Below are positions 12,241 to 58,169 of a DNA stretch of 64,000 bases, piece after piece. Position numbers and translations under genes: made by a program. The notes under the pieces were generated by a model that saw nothing but the letters and a program-made list of their open reading frames with translations, made no database searches and was not told the origin of the DNA. The stretch's first letter is position 1, and each line of letters begins with the position of its first letter. Source of the stretch: Euglena gracilis (lineage: Eukaryota > Euglenida > Euglenophyceae > Euglenales); contig CP154954.1 of the NCBI GenBank assembly GCA_039621445.1, positions 19,764,642 to 19,828,641 of the forward strand. Reading direction: 5' to 3'.

Positions 12241-12660
12241 TGGACCCCCCCCCAGTGAACTTCACCGGTGAACGTTCACCGGTGAACGTTCACCGGTGAA
12301 CGTTCACCGGGGGGCCGGGGGGGTGGGGGGGGGGTACTATCGGCGGTGAAGTTCACCAGTGAAGTTCACCGGTGAACTTCACCATTTCGATGGTTGGGGG
12401 TGAAATTTTGATGGGTGGAATTTTGTTCCTTTTCCTCTGAAAATGGTCATCTTCAGGTTGATGGTTCATGTGATTCTGTCAAAATGTCCGATAACTTGCC
12501 CAATGTCATTTTTGGCCATTTTTGGCCAAAAAAGTGCTCTTGCAGTGAACTTCACCCCTGAAGTTCACCGATGGGTTTGGCAGAGGGGGGGGTCCGGGAC
12601 CCCCCTGGTTAACTTTCAAACGGTGAACTTCACCATAGGGGGGGGGGGAGAGGCGGTCAA
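12241..12660. repeat. GGTGAAGTTCACC palindrome element, copy 2
   Basis: Contains a head-to-tail array of CACCGGTGAACGTT units (12260-12310), then the same core and end palindromes as the copy at 9926-10215. Confidence 0.6.
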
Positions 12661-12699
12661 AATGACCAAAGTCTACTGCCTGATCTCCAATTTGGTTGT

Positions 12700-14030
12700 T
12701 GATTTCATTCAAAAAGGAGTCCAACGGCGGTCTGTTCCCTTCAAAGTTGCCTTCATTTCAATTTTTTTCCCAATTATTTGATTAATCGTCCCCCTGACCG
12801 ATTGAGCGAGTAAGCAGCACACCTCGAATGATTAATCGATTAATCGATTAATCTAAAGCAACCTTAATCCCAGTCATGCCCGAACCGGCGTCTGGGATAC
12901 AGTTTTTTTTAATTGTGTCTAGGGGCTCCAGCTTCACGCCCGAACTCACGTCCTAGGACGCCGGTTCGGGCGTTGGGGGGGACCCCCAAAAAGTGCCAAA
13001 AGTGTCCAAAATGCTTTGTAGACATCTAGTAAACATGTTTGAGCAGTTTTTTTGGGGGGGTCATCGGCCAGAAACTGGGGTTTTTTGTGTAATGCATTCC
13101 TTTTGGTCCATTTTGGTGACTTTTTGAAATAGAATACCATGCAGCATGGCTGAAGTCTAAGGACATAAGCCCTTGAGAAGAGCTTTCGATCAAGGGGCAA
13201 CATGCCAGGTGAAACGTTGGAATTTCGAATTTTTTTTTGCTGTGAACATTCAATCGCTGATTTTCAGAGCGCTGTGCAATCTGGCTGAGTTCTGTGGTTA
13301 CCAAGTGAAAGATCTTGGTGAGAGCGTTCAATTGATATGCTATATGGTACCTGAACTTTGGGATTTGACAATTAAGATGTCAAATGTTTTTGGAATGCAC
13401 GATCGCTGAAAATTCTGGGGAGGCAGGCATGCGTCGGACATCGCGAAAGACTTGGGGGTGGGGGTGGGATGGGCGGGAGCCAAATACGCCTTGTTGTGGG
13501 TTTTTTTTGGGAGTCAGCCTTCAGCCTCCTCCCAGGGGGGGGGTGCGCCCCCCCCCCCCGGACCCCCCTGCCCTCCAATAACGCCCGGGGGTCTCGGACC
13601 TGGCCAAAACGCGCCCATTGGGTTCATGGCACACTTCATGGCTGCAATCAACAGCAATGTTTCATTTTCATTTTTCTGTTCACAGGTGGTGGGATATCCC
13701 CCCACCGAAAGTAGGCTGGACCTGGGTGACCACCCAAAGTTCTTGGAATTTTCTTTAAGTATCCATCAGTGTTTTTGGGGCGTATTGGATATAAAATTCT
13801 TCATTTCGACGGGAAGTGCTGGGATATTTTTGGCCTTTTCGGGACCTGATTTTCCGTATGGTCAGCACGGACCCCCCCACCCCTAGTTGGACCCCCTCGG
13901 CACGGCGCAGACACCCCTCCCCTGGATGCCAAACCCCCCTAGAGTGACTGTGACTTGTGTGCCGAAGCCTGTATCTCTTAAACACACAGTGTTCGAGAAA
14001 CAACAATTGGTGTTTTTTGGCCCCGGGCGG
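12700..14030. other. no gene supported
   Basis: Contains a short (ATTAATCG)n-type array at 12825-12855, a GACGCCGGTTC inverted pair near 12885-12970, and a segment around 13140-13200 (containing 'agctttcgatcaagggg') related to segments at 21705-21770 and 22225-22260. Minus- and plus-strand ORFs are short and C/G-driven. Confidence 0.4.
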
Positions 14031-14170
14031 ATAATTGGCCATGACGATCCTGGAGGTCGTACCGACCTAGGTCGGGCCGACCATTGGTCGGCCCGACCAT
14101 GGTCGGGCTAGGTCGTCCCGACCATTGGAGGTCGGGCCGACTTAGCCAATGAACCGCATTACCCCCCCCC
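14030..14170. repeat. left foldback arm with GGTCGGGCCGACC palindromes
   Basis: This arm is repeated in inverted orientation at 16340-16490: AATTGGC(C/T)ATGACGATCC lies at the outer ends and 'aaccgcattaccccccccc' at the inner ends. The arms are themselves built of GGTCGGCCCGACC palindromes, further copies of which lie at 14205-14320. Confidence 0.6.
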
Positions 14171-14404
14171 TTTTTTCAAAATTTTCAAAGGAATTTTGAC
14201 TATAGGTCGGTATAGGTCGGGCCGACCATGGTCGGCCCGACCTGTTTGTTACCGACCATCATGGTCGGCCCGACCATTTGGAGGTCGGGCCGACCACATG
14301 GTCGGTAGAAACGACCTCCATGGTTTTCGATTTCAGAAGCATAAAAACCTTTGGCCAAATCCTGTGGAACATACAGATGGGCTATTTTACCGACCTGGGT
14401 GCAC

Positions 14405-14615
14405 ACAAAAGGAGTTTGTTGGGGGGCGCGTTTTGGCCATCCTTGCCTTGCACACACCAAGGGATTTTGTTATTTTAGGCAGGGGGGTCCGGGGGGGGGG
14501 GGGCAGCCCCCGGAGGATGCCGTAGGCCGACTAAGTTAGCACAAAGGGAGTTTGTTGGGGGGGCGCGTTTTAGCCATCCTTGCCTTGCACACTCAAGGGG
14601 ATTTTGTTATTTTAG
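14405..14615. repeat. tandem duplication of about 137 bp
   Basis: The phrase 'aaaggagtttgttggggggc' to 'gggattttgttattttaggc' occurs at about 14405-14478 and again at about 14543-14615, separated by a G-rich block ending in GGCCGACTAAGTTAGC, a block that also occurs near 16190. Confidence 0.6.
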
Positions 14616-14632
14616 GCGGGGGGGGTCCGGGG

Positions 14633-16150
14633 CAGGCAATTGCTTAAGCGCTGACCGACCCCCCCCCCCCGGGGTGTGGGTCAGGGTTGACGTTTTTTTT
14701 GTTTTTTTTTGCGGTGGCTCCATACCGACCTGATGCAACATAAAGCTGCATGAGTGTAGTGGTCAGCACCACAGTAGTGGTCGCTGAAGTATTGCATTTG
14801 CCATTGCAGTGCTATATTGCCACGCTAGCTTCCTTTGAAGTGTTTCTTACTTTGAGCTTACTTTGAGGTGTTTCAGGCAGGCAGGGCTCGATCTTGAAAC
14901 AGCACACTGGCACACTGTCATTTGCTACCATCAGCAACTTGATTCAGCCGTTTTGATTTGACTATTTGATTATTTATTTAGCCTTATTCTGCAGTTGTTG
15001 GCTATTTGTTCTGCTTAATTTGTCTGCTATAGCACTGCCCACCCCCAAAAAGCTGACAACCTTGTTGGGTGGGGGCGGATCATATTTTGCTTTTGGTAGA
15101 AAAGGACCATCGAAAAGTTTGTTTATCCAAGATACAGTGGTAATCCCCCCAAGAGTTACACAGCCTTGATAGCAAAGCCTCCTGAAAGGGTCTCATGAAA
15201 ATTTTTTTTGCTCTTTTTTCCTTGCGAAATGGCCATTTTTTGAGGAAAAATGTTTTGGGGGTGGTTCGGGTCACGGGGGGGGGGGGCCACGGGGGGTCAT
15301 GGGGGAACACCACATTTTCGGTGGCTAACTTAGGAATCACCGAAAACTAATTTTTGGGGGAAAATCCTTTTTAGGCTCCAAATTAGGAATCCCCCAACCT
15401 AAAATTAGTATTTTGACACCAAATTAGGCATCACCATTCCAAATTTTGCAAAATTTATGCCTCAAAATTAGGAATCTACCTGAATATTTTGTCAAATTAG
15501 GCATCACCGACCAAATTTTTTTTCAGAAAAAAGTTGGTCGAAAAGGGTCTTAGGTCGGGTCGGGAGGGGGGGGTCACGGGGGGAATACCCCCTCTAAAGT
15601 TTTTTTTATGTGTGAAAATATTTCCAAATCTGTGTTTTCTGGTGCTTTCAACCCAAAAAAAAAACAACAAAAAAATGAATGCTGCAGAAATAAAAAATGA
15701 ACTTTTTTCCAAAAAAACATTGCAAAAATTTTCACCCAAACCCTCCATGACGTTTTTTTTGTTTTTTTTTGAAAAAAACATATTTTTTTTGGGAAAAAAC
15801 ATGTTTTTTTTGTTTCAAAAAAAACAAGCCGTCAACCTTGGTGTGGGTGACTGGTATTTTCAGAGTGACTGACTGGTTTTTGGCCGGACCCCTCCCCCCC
15901 CTGGGGGGGGTCGGCCAGGAGTGGGTAAAAATGGCTTGAGTGACCCCAGCGCCGAAGGCGCCGGAAAAATTTTTTGGGCCTAAAATGGCCTAAAGTGACT
16001 GGAAAGTGGCCGTTTTTCTGAGTGGCCGACCCCCCCCCCCGGGGGGGGGGGGGACGGGCTGGTTTTTTGAAAATGAGTGACTGACTGGTTTTTAAAAAGT
16101 GGAGTGACCCCCCTCCCCCCCCCCCCCCGGGGTCGGTAAGCAATTGTATG
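14633..16150. mobile_element. MITE of the CAATTG/GACTGACTGG family, carrying a nested element
   Basis: Flanked by a perfect 8-bp duplication GTCCGGGG (14625-14632 and 16151-16158). The left end is CAGGCAATTGCTTAAGCG and the right end reverse complemented is CATACAATTGCTTACCGACC. With the inner element and its duplicated octamer removed, its own length is about 350 bp, matching the relatives at 33566-33908 and 38760-39095. The interior carries GACTGACTGGTTTTT and GCGCCGAAGGCGCCGG. Confidence 0.8.
14682..15840. mobile_element. hAT-like element (GTTGACG family), 1159 bp, nested
   Basis: Left end CAGGGTTGACG, right end reverse complemented CAAGGTTGACGGC, perfect 8-bp duplication GTGTGGGT (14674-14681 and 15841-15848). 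It is the longer relative, in the opposite orientation, of the element at 8327-8997 and carries an extra unrelated segment (about 14700-15190). Its insertion splits the element at 14633-16150. Confidence 0.85.
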
Positions 16151-16339
16151 GTCCGGGGGGGGGGCAGCCCCCCCCCCCCGGAGGAGGCCGCAGGCCGACT
16201 AAGTTCGCGTTTTTCATTTTTTTTCCCATATGGGATGCTTTTTGACAGTTTCAAGGTGATTCCAATGTGTTTCCATCCCTTTTGAGTCAAATTTGCCGAA
16301 TCAAGTTTTGAGGGGGGGGGGCTTAAATTTCCAGAAAAA

Positions 16340-16490
16340 GGGGGGGGGTAATGCGGTTGATTGGAGGTCGGGCCGACCAGGTCGGCCCGACCTCCAATGG
16401 TCGATAAGCCATAGCCAACGGTCGGCCCGACCTAGGTCGGTCCGACCATGGTCGGTACGACCTCCGGGATCGTCATAGCCAATTACCATC
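16340..16490. repeat. right foldback arm with GGTCGGGCCGACC palindromes
   Basis: Inverted counterpart of 14030-14170; together the arms bracket about 2.2 kb that includes the nested elements at 14633-16150. Confidence 0.6.
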
Positions 16491-16499
16491 ACCCCCCCC

Positions 16500-18120
16500 C
16501 CTAAATGACCCCCCTCTTGTCCTGGCCCAGACCCCGGGGGTCACTTAGGGGGGGGGTCACTTAGGGGGGGGGTCGGAAAAAAAGGGTCTCGGACACCCCC
16601 CACCCTTTTTTTCGGAATTTTTTTGTGAAATTTGTGTTCTCTGGCATCATTTCCACTAGAAGGAGAACTCACGATTCTGAAAATCTCAAAAAAGTGGGTC
16701 GTTTTTGAAGACTTTTTTCTTGAAAAATTTTCCATTGTCTGGGCCGGGACCCCGGAGGGTCATTTAGGGGGGGGGTCGTTTAGGGGGGGGTAATGGTATC
16801 CGCACGGAGCCGTGTTTTTTTCTAAACGCCGATTTGTCCGAATTTTTTTTCTTCAAAAAGTCAACATACAATCTCACATTCATTTTGTATCGATGATTTT
16901 TGATGGCTCATCCTCAGCGTGAATGCCATGTTTCTCTCTTGTCATCATCTGCCAGCTGGCTTTGTTTGTCGGTCTGGTCAAATGTGAGCCAAGGCAAATT
17001 TTGGTTTCTCCTCATTGTGTTCTGCCACACACCCACCGAGTTGATTGCTTCGCTGATGAGTGGATTTGGGGCTGAGCTTCTCATTGCGCATTTTCATCAT
17101 TTGTATTTTTTTTGTTTTAAAGATGCAGTATTTCCAGATTGAGCTGTTTTAAAGGTTGATTAGTTTTGCCAGCATCATGGGGTGTTTTTTTCAGGCTTCA
17201 AGTTTTTAGTTTTTTAAGGCTTTTTAAGGGTTTTTCAGGCATTTCTAAATTTTTAAGGCATCCATTTTCCAAGGCAAGTCCAAGGGCCACCCCGGCATCG
17301 AACGGGATCCAAGGCCTTGTTTTTGGATGGACAATTTTCCAGCGATGCTGCTCGTTTTTGACTTTTTAAGGTGTTTTAAGGTGTTTTTTGCTCATAATCT
17401 GCCCTCAATAAGCAGTTTCCTCGTTGCAACCTATGTATTGAGCACAGGTTACACCGAGTTAACTACTTATTGAGGGCAGTTTATTTAAACCTCCTTTTAG
17501 AGGCACAGGTTACACCGCAAAAAAATTGTGTTTTAGGAATGACAGGCCAAGTGATGTGTGGTTTACTTTTTTTTTTGGACAGGAGTGCATCGTCCCTCAT
17601 GATCTGGAAGGCGAAAGCCAAGTTTGGGGGCACTTGGGGGGGGGACCAGGCGCCTTTGGCGCCCGGTCCCCCCCAAAGGCCCCCCAATGCTTGGGCTTCA
17701 AGCGATCTTCAGCTTAGAGCGAAAGGGTGCGGGATACAGCTGTTGGCAAGCAAGTTTTGCATGTATGTATATGTTTATCCAGCAAACAAAATGAACAAAC
17801 GGGATTCCAATATGTTGGAGGCTGCCATGCCAGGGCCACCGACGGTGGAATAATTCATTTTGGGGTGTCCACACATGGCTTTTCTGAAATTAGAATTTGA
17901 AATTTCACTGAAAGCCCCCCCAGCCCCGGGGGGGTTGGCCAGGGGTGGGCAAAAGTGGCTGAGTGACCCGGGCGCCAAAGGCGCCGGGAATTTTTTTTGG
18001 CCTAAAATGGCCTAAAGTGATTGGAAAGTGGCCGGTTATCCTGAGTGGCCGACCCCCCCCCCGGGAGGGCAGTGACTGACTGGTTTCCCGAAAGACCTGT
18101 CTGACTGGTTTTTCGAAGAG
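16500..18120. other. no gene supported; SINE-like and ACAGGTTACACCG repeats
   Basis: A segment with a tRNA-like B-box ('gcatcgaacgggatcc') lies at 17260-17400 and is related to segments at 27340-27560, 34290-34480, 43260-43500, 50690-50900, 52181-52474 and 58970-59254. ACAGGTTACACCG words occur at 17445 and 17507 and again at 18593 and 18630. A copy of the GACTGACTGG family lies near 17925-18130. Confidence 0.4.
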
Positions 18121-18179
18121 TGGAGTGACCCCAGGGGTTGGTCAGACCATGGAAAATCACCAAGCAAGGAATGACCATC

Positions 18180-18530
18180 TCAATGCAGCACTACTGAAAC
18201 AGTACGTTCTCGAAACGCAAGACAACCCCAGATTTTGTCCAGTGATTGCCTATGAGTGGCAACTTCGGATGCTTGGTGACGACTTGGATGGCCCTTTGAA
18301 CAACCAAATGGGTGTCACGGGTACAACCTGCGAAACCCAATTGGCAGCTCCACGGAATGGCAGGTAAGGTAATGGACCAACCCCAGCCAATGAGTTTGTG
18401 AACGTACGAACGGACCGAAACAAAGGGCAATCCAGCGCTACCAAGCATCCGAAGTTGCTGCCCGCCGTTAGGCAGTCACTGCACAAAATCTGGGGTTGTC
18501 TTTCGTTTCGAGGACGTCAATCATTTCTCT
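18180..18530. repeat. foldback repeat, arms of about 140 bp
   Basis: About 18190-18340 is repeated in inverted orientation at about 18400-18530; shared words include ACCAAGCATCCGAAGTTG and AAAATCTGGGGTTGTCTT. The open frame across the left arm (18125-18367) may be an artefact of the repeat or a fragment of transposon coding sequence. Confidence 0.55.
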
Positions 18531-19481
18531 TCAATGGGTTGGTAACAATTCAGTGGATGGTTTCCCACATCGTTTTTGCAAAATTAGCCAATACAGGTTA
18601 CACCGAGTTGACTGCCTATTGAACACAAGTTACACCGCAAAAAAGTGTGTGCTGTGTCACCTACGTATCAAAACACAGTTTTTGCGTGCCTCAAAAGGAG
18701 GTTTTCAGGTTTTTATGCATTTTGGTTTTGGCCAAAATTTTATGGCGTTTTTTAAAAAGGTTTTTTTTTAAAGGTTTTCAAGGCGCCTTAAAAAACCCCC
18801 TGGTCAGTGTCCCCCAATTTTTTGCCACTGGTGAAATCCTGCTTTTTGTCGCTGTAAAATCAAGATGTCCATTTCTTGAAGTTTTGCAGACTCCCAGGAG
18901 GCTGTTGACACGCTATTTGCACCCCCCTGTGCTGGTGGGTGCTATGGGCAGGCAGGGGACCCAGGAGGGGTGAGGTTTTCGGATGGGAAGCATTACAGCA
19001 CACCCGTCGAAAGAGCCGGTGGCCTGAAAATGCCCACAGGGGGAAATTCCTGGGCTGGAAGGGGCCAAAGCCAAAAACCAACCCTTGGGCAGGGGTTGTG
19101 CCTAATCGGGGCAATGCGTGCTTCCCCATACTATCAGGGAAGCACAAACCCCGCTGCTGGAAGCCAGGGGGGGGGGTGCTTGCCACAAATTTTCTCCTGG
19201 TATTACCAGGGGGCGTTCGATAGTGAGAGTGGATCTTGATTGCTGATCCTTGAAACCCTTTGGGTGGGGATGGGGGTCAACCCCCACCCCTCACCCCCAT
19301 CGCCGGCCCAAATCACCACCCACATCTTCCATTTTCTTGGTGCCAAAGGCGACAAATGTTCCTCACAATACTATGGTTGGTAGACCTCCCCGGACCGTTT
19401 TTTTTTTTCAAGAGTTTTTGGCATATCAACGAGATGCACAGAAATGGGTGATGGATGATTCCAGTCTGGGCTGTATCTAGA

Positions 19482-19766
19482 ACTTACATCTCTCTCCCGG
19501 GGGAGGGGGGTTGCAGACCCCCTGAGGGGGGGGGGGCTGCTGCAGCCAGCCCTCGATTTTGGCCCAACCCACCCGCAGCAGCACCCCCCCCCCCCCCGGT
19601 GCCATTGGCCCTGCTAGCCAGCTCCTTTTTTGTTGGGTTCAGCCAAAAATTTTCGGTGCCGATTTTTGTTTAAATTTTGTGAAAAGGAGACCCAAATTTC
19701 TGACCAGCCCAAACTTCTAGACCAAGCCCAGCACCCCCCCCCCCCCGGGGCCTCAAAGAGATGTAT
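19482..19766. mobile_element. MITE (ACTTACATCTCT ends), 285 bp
   Basis: Perfect 8-bp duplication TATCTAGA (19474-19481 and 19767-19774). The ends are ACTTACATCTCTCTCCC and, reverse complemented, ATACATCTCTTTGAGGCC. The interior is C/G-run rich. Confidence 0.75.
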
Positions 19767-19775
19767 TATCTAGAC

Positions 19776-20022
19776 CAACAACCATTTAGTCACTGACCGA
19801 CCCCCAGGGAGTAGGTCACTGACTGGTTAGCAAAAGCCAGTAAAGTGACCCAGCACCGAAGTCGCCGGAAAAAAATTTCCCCACGTTTGTGGTCAAATTT
19901 CTTTTGGATTCCAGAGTGGCCGACCCCCCCCCCCGGGGGTGAATGGTTTTCCGAAAAGTGAGTGACTGGTTTTTGGCAGAGTGGAAGGAACCTCCTCCCC
20001 CAGGTCAGTAAAAAATTGTATG
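19776..20022. mobile_element. MITE of the GACTGACTGG family, 247 bp
   Basis: Perfect 8-bp duplication ATCTAGAC (19768-19775 and 20023-20030). It abuts the element at 19482-19766 and reuses the same target sequence shifted by one base. Confidence 0.8.
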
Positions 20023-20576
20023 ATCTAGACCTACACCACCGGACGTAAATTTTATTTCTATGTCACACGGGGCAATGCATTTGAAATTGTTGAAATTATC
20101 TTCAAAGAATCCATTTTCGGGCTTTAGAAATATATAATAATTTCAAAAAGGAACAATTTGATGGGCTCAGAAAATTGCATTCGCACATTGCTGGTCTTAC
20201 CTTTGGGGGGGATTGAGCATGGAAAAATTGGCTCAGGTAATCAATGACAGAATCTGTGCTGTTAATGAATTAATGGCATGGGTGATATGCGAGAAGGAAC
20301 AAGATGACCCAGGATTTCACCAAGTCGTTGTGTAACATGATGCATGATTTCAGCCGTAGATTCATTCATTGCTGACAGACATTTTTCTTTGGGCAATGAC
20401 CATGTACCCAATTATCTGCCCCCCCCCCCCCGGAGGGATCGACACACCTCACCCAGTCTAGAAATGTCTTCATTGAAGCACAATAATTTCATGAACAATT
20501 AAACCATTACCAAAACTCAGAAGTGAAAATGGTTTAAAGTCTTGTTTTTACCACGTACAATATTGGTAACCGGCAG

Positions 20577-47802
<27,226 letters not shown>

Positions 47803-49283
47803 ACTGCCCCGGTGAGCAATTGGCCACCACATGGGTACGTGCACCATCTTGCCTCCAGTTCTGTGTTTTGCCTGCCCCGCTGTACCATATCGCCCATGCC
47901 AACCTCACCCTGTCTGACCTTGGCAACACAGTCGTGACCCTTGGAGCCTGAATGGCTCAGCAGTTCGTCCAGAGTCAGAAGGGTGTCCCCCCTTTCCTCA
48001 AACTCAGTGGGTCGAGGAAAGGGGTCCCCCCCCCCCAACCTGCCATGGGGAGTCCAGACCAACCCCGGGGGGGGTCCGACCCTCCAAATGCCCATTCATC
48101 GAACCCTGCTCCCTCGATGCACCACTCCCCCCAACCCACGGGTTTTGTGCTGTTAAAACGCTTCATTTTATTGTATTGCATCCAATGCAACCCACCAGGC
48201 AATCATCAAATTAAGTTTATGCTGGTGCTTTGTGCTCCCAGGGGGAGGGGGTGTTTCCTTATAGTTTTGGAGTGATTATTTTTTCCTTTGGAGTGACATT
48301 TATGGCATGAAGCGGAGGGGGTATGTGTGGGGGGTGGTGTGGGGGGGTGGTTAGGTGTTGTGTGTGGCTGGTTGCACAGGAAAGGGATCTTGTTATCTTG
48401 GTTTGGGGGCAAGGTATTTCTTAAGCCGGAGGGAACCCCATCCCTGGGGAGGGGTCCAGCCAGCCAGCAGCTCAAATCCCGCCAGCAGCCCAAATCGGGG
48501 CTGGGACCCCCCCCCCCAGGGGGTCGAGTGAAATAAAGTTGGGTCCAGCCCAGCCGGAGGCCTGGCCAGCCGGCCGCAGGCTGGCCAGCCAACTGGGCTG
48601 CCAGCTCACCTATCCCTGCATTTTTTTCCCTCATCACAGCTTCCTTGCCCTCAATGTCTGGCACATGCACTAGCTCCATCCATCAAAATGTCGAGAAGGC
48701 AAAAATGGTTTAGAAAATTTTGGTTTTCATCGCCCCAGCCCAGCACAGCCCCTCCAGCCCCGGACCCCCCTTCCCCCCCCCCTATCCCCCGGGGGGGGTT
48801 CCAGCCAGCAGCTCGTTTCCAGCCAGCAGCCTTTTTTCTAGCCGGAGGCTGGACACCCCCCCCCGGGGTGTTTAAGAAACCCCCTGTTTGGGGGATCTGC
48901 CCCCCCTCCCTGACGAGGCCGAAGGCCGAGTAAGTCAAAAAAAAAACCGACGCCAAAAAATGTGTGGGTAGCGTGGGGGGATGTGGGGGTGCGGGGGGAG
49001 GGGGTAGTGTGGGGGGAGTGTGGGGTGTGTGGGGTATTGTGCTTTCCGCCATCACTTACACAAAGGAGTGCGTGGTTGGTGGTTTGGTGCCGACACCTGA
49101 CCTTTGACGCCGCAATGTGATCTGACGTCCGGGACTGTTTTGGGCTTCTGAATTCGCGGGCATCCCCCAAGTGCACCGCCTCGGGTTCCCTCTGCGTGCC
49201 AGCCAGTTCTTGGGATGATGCCTGCCCCCCCCCTCCCCCTGTGCCGCCCGCCTCCAACCAGCCACCCCACCCCGCCCGCCGGG
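47803..49283. other. intergenic stretch with MITE copies
   Basis: Between the GH31 stop and the next start codon. A relative of the 38306-38751 element (CTTAAGCCGGAGGG to GGGTGTTTAAGAAACC) lies at about 48418-48885. No gene is seen; the plus-strand frame ending at 47951 is short and unsupported. Confidence 0.5.
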
Positions 49284-55724
<6,441 letters not shown>

Positions 55725-55729
55725 GGCAC

Positions 55730-57591
55730 CGGGAGCCCCCCCCCCCCCGCCCCCCCCCCAACGTTCCACCTCAGCCCCCAACGTTCCACCTCAGCCCCCA
55801 ACCTCTCTCCCTCTGAGCCGCAGAGCTGTGTAGGCTCCGGGGGTTCTCTGGCTGCCGAGGACACCGTTCTGACGACAGCCGTGAGAGGATGCCAGAGGGA
55901 ACGCCTGGTTTTCCAACACCCCTTTTGGCAGTCATGGTTTGGATGATGGCGGGGTTTGAGGTCTGGACCTCCCAAGGATTGGAAGAGCTGGAGGGGCTGT
56001 CTTTGGGAAAGGCAGTTGATTCTGCATTTTCCACTGGTTCCCTGATCACCCACGATGGAACCCCCTCACGAGCCGCACTGCATCAATAAAAATTTCTTTT
56101 TTCCAGCAACAACAATCTCCAGGGCAGCTTTTTAAGGGTGCTTTTTTACCTGAGAGACATTTTGGAAAGGGTTGACATATGAACGAGGCATTATTGATGC
56201 AAGACCCCCCCACCCCACCGCCCCCAGCAAAGCAGTTCCTTTGTTCTGCGAACATGATTTTACAGATAAAATTTTTTTTTCATGCCCAGGAAGCGAACCC
56301 CTCCCTGTTCTCCACAAGATATGGGAATCAGTGGGGTGTTTGATGAATTATGGATCTTTTTTTGGGATGGGTGGTTTGAGTATTTTTTTTAATTTGTATT
56401 GTAGTGTTAATTAATTGTTTAATTGTAGTATTAATTTTTTTTAATTTTGTTTTTAATTTGCATATTGTCTCTGTCTTGAGCTACCTGCTCTCCTTCTCCT
56501 GCATCTTGCCATCCGCTGGACCATCTTCTGTACAACTCGACGCTGATATATTTTTTTTTGCACCAAACCTATACTTCTCACTCACATCAAGGTTTGACAT
56601 TGATCCGGAGGCAGACCGTTCCAGTCCATGGGCAACACGGTGGCATCAGCCTCCGAAAGGTGCCCGTGACAAAACATTTCATTATTCTTCATCACCGACC
56701 ATCTTTCTCTGAGGTGAAGGCTTTAATGTTTATTTTGAAGTAGAAATACCATTTTTGCTTTGCTCGGTGTTTATTGGCCCTACGCGCCGTGATTTTCCAA
56801 TTTTGTCTAATTTCCCCCAGCTGCAATTCACTCCCCACCCCGACCCCCAAATTCATCGGTGCTTTCAATTGACATCGATGTGAATTGTTTCTCAGATCAT
56901 ACAGCAACAGCGGCAAAGCCAAATTCGATCTTTTTCAACATGGCGAACTTGACACTTGACTGTTAAGTTGGAATGAAAATTCCAAGTGATGTCCACGAAG
57001 CTGACATTTTTGAAAGCACTGTATTTTTCTCCCAGAAACCTCGTGAAAGTCATCTTCAAAGGCGCATTGAGCTTTGTCAACCGTCAACCCAATTGTGCTT
57101 TACTGACAAACCCTGGGAGAACCATCTGACCCACTGCTTTTGCTTCTTCGCACGTGCTCCGCACCATTGCCCTCAAATCATTCTGACGTTTGCCCCTCAA
57201 CCCGCTGCCCTGACCCTCGTTTCGAACAGTGGAGTGCACTTTGTGTTGTGATGATTACTGATTTCACGGAAGTGGGATTGACTCCCCATCCCATTTTGGG
57301 GCTTTGCGGCCAAATCACTTCCAAAGGCGCCTAAGGTGATGTAAAAATGGGGAGGGCGGGTTGAGGGGAGGTCGACCCCACCCACCACCCATTCAGCCAA
57401 GCACAGATTAAGCTTTCAGGTTCGAAACCGCCGAAGTGCATGTTCCCCTTCCCCTGGTGGTGGTGGTTAATTTCTGCATTTTTTTGCACACCGATGCATA
57501 TTGTGTAAGCTGTGTGTGTGTGTGTGTGTGTATGTGTGTGTGTGTGTGCATGTGTGTGTGTGTGTGTATGTGTATGTATGTGTGTGTGTGT

Positions 57592-57649
<58 letters not shown>

Positions 57650-58160
57650 CGCGTGCCCCTGGGGTTATAAGTGGTGGCAAGTTCACTCCTTGGGCCTGTG
57701 GCAGAGCAACATCCCGGTCCTCGCACCTTCTTTCTTTTGTTGGCATTTTTTTTGGGACGACACTCGTGTGTGTGTGGGGCGCATTCGCAGAATTTTCGGG
57801 CCACCGCATCACTTGTCCTGCCGGGGGCCAAGTCCAACTCTCCAGGGACTTCGCCCATTGTGTCTTTCGCCTCCGCCAGCACCGCCGGCAGCCACTGACC
57901 CACGGTCAGTGCCCAGGGAGGGAGGCCGAACCTGACAACTCACCACACGTCACACGTCACACGTCAGAAGTCACACGTCAGACGTCACACGTCACACATC
58001 AGGCGTCAGACGTCACACATCACACGTCACACGCCACACGCCACCTTCCATCTGGGGTGACCCAACAGGGCACCAACCCCCCCGGGGCAGCCAACGGATG
58101 CCAACGTATGCCGGGCGGCCAGCCCGGTTTGCCCCGGCCCTGCCCGCCTTGTTGTGCCCC
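55730..58160. other. no gene supported; microsatellites
   Basis: C-runs and a small direct repeat (ACGTTCCACCTCAGCCCCCA twice at 55760-55800), A/T-rich sequence at 56330-56760, a (GT)n tract at 57510-57648 and a degenerate CACACGTCAGACGT tandem at 57944-58042. A GC-rich open segment at 57650-57900 is not recognisable. Confidence 0.4.
57510..57648. repeat. (GT)n microsatellite
   Basis: About 65 GT units with scattered TATG interruptions. Confidence 0.95.
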
Positions 58161-58169
58161 CCAGCATCG

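Noticed and set aside
47877-47951. Alternative GH31 last exon reading NLTLSDLGNTVVTLGA
   Set aside because: The exon at 47752-47802 has a better acceptor, the right phase and a C-terminus that fits GH31 better; the other is downstream of its stop.
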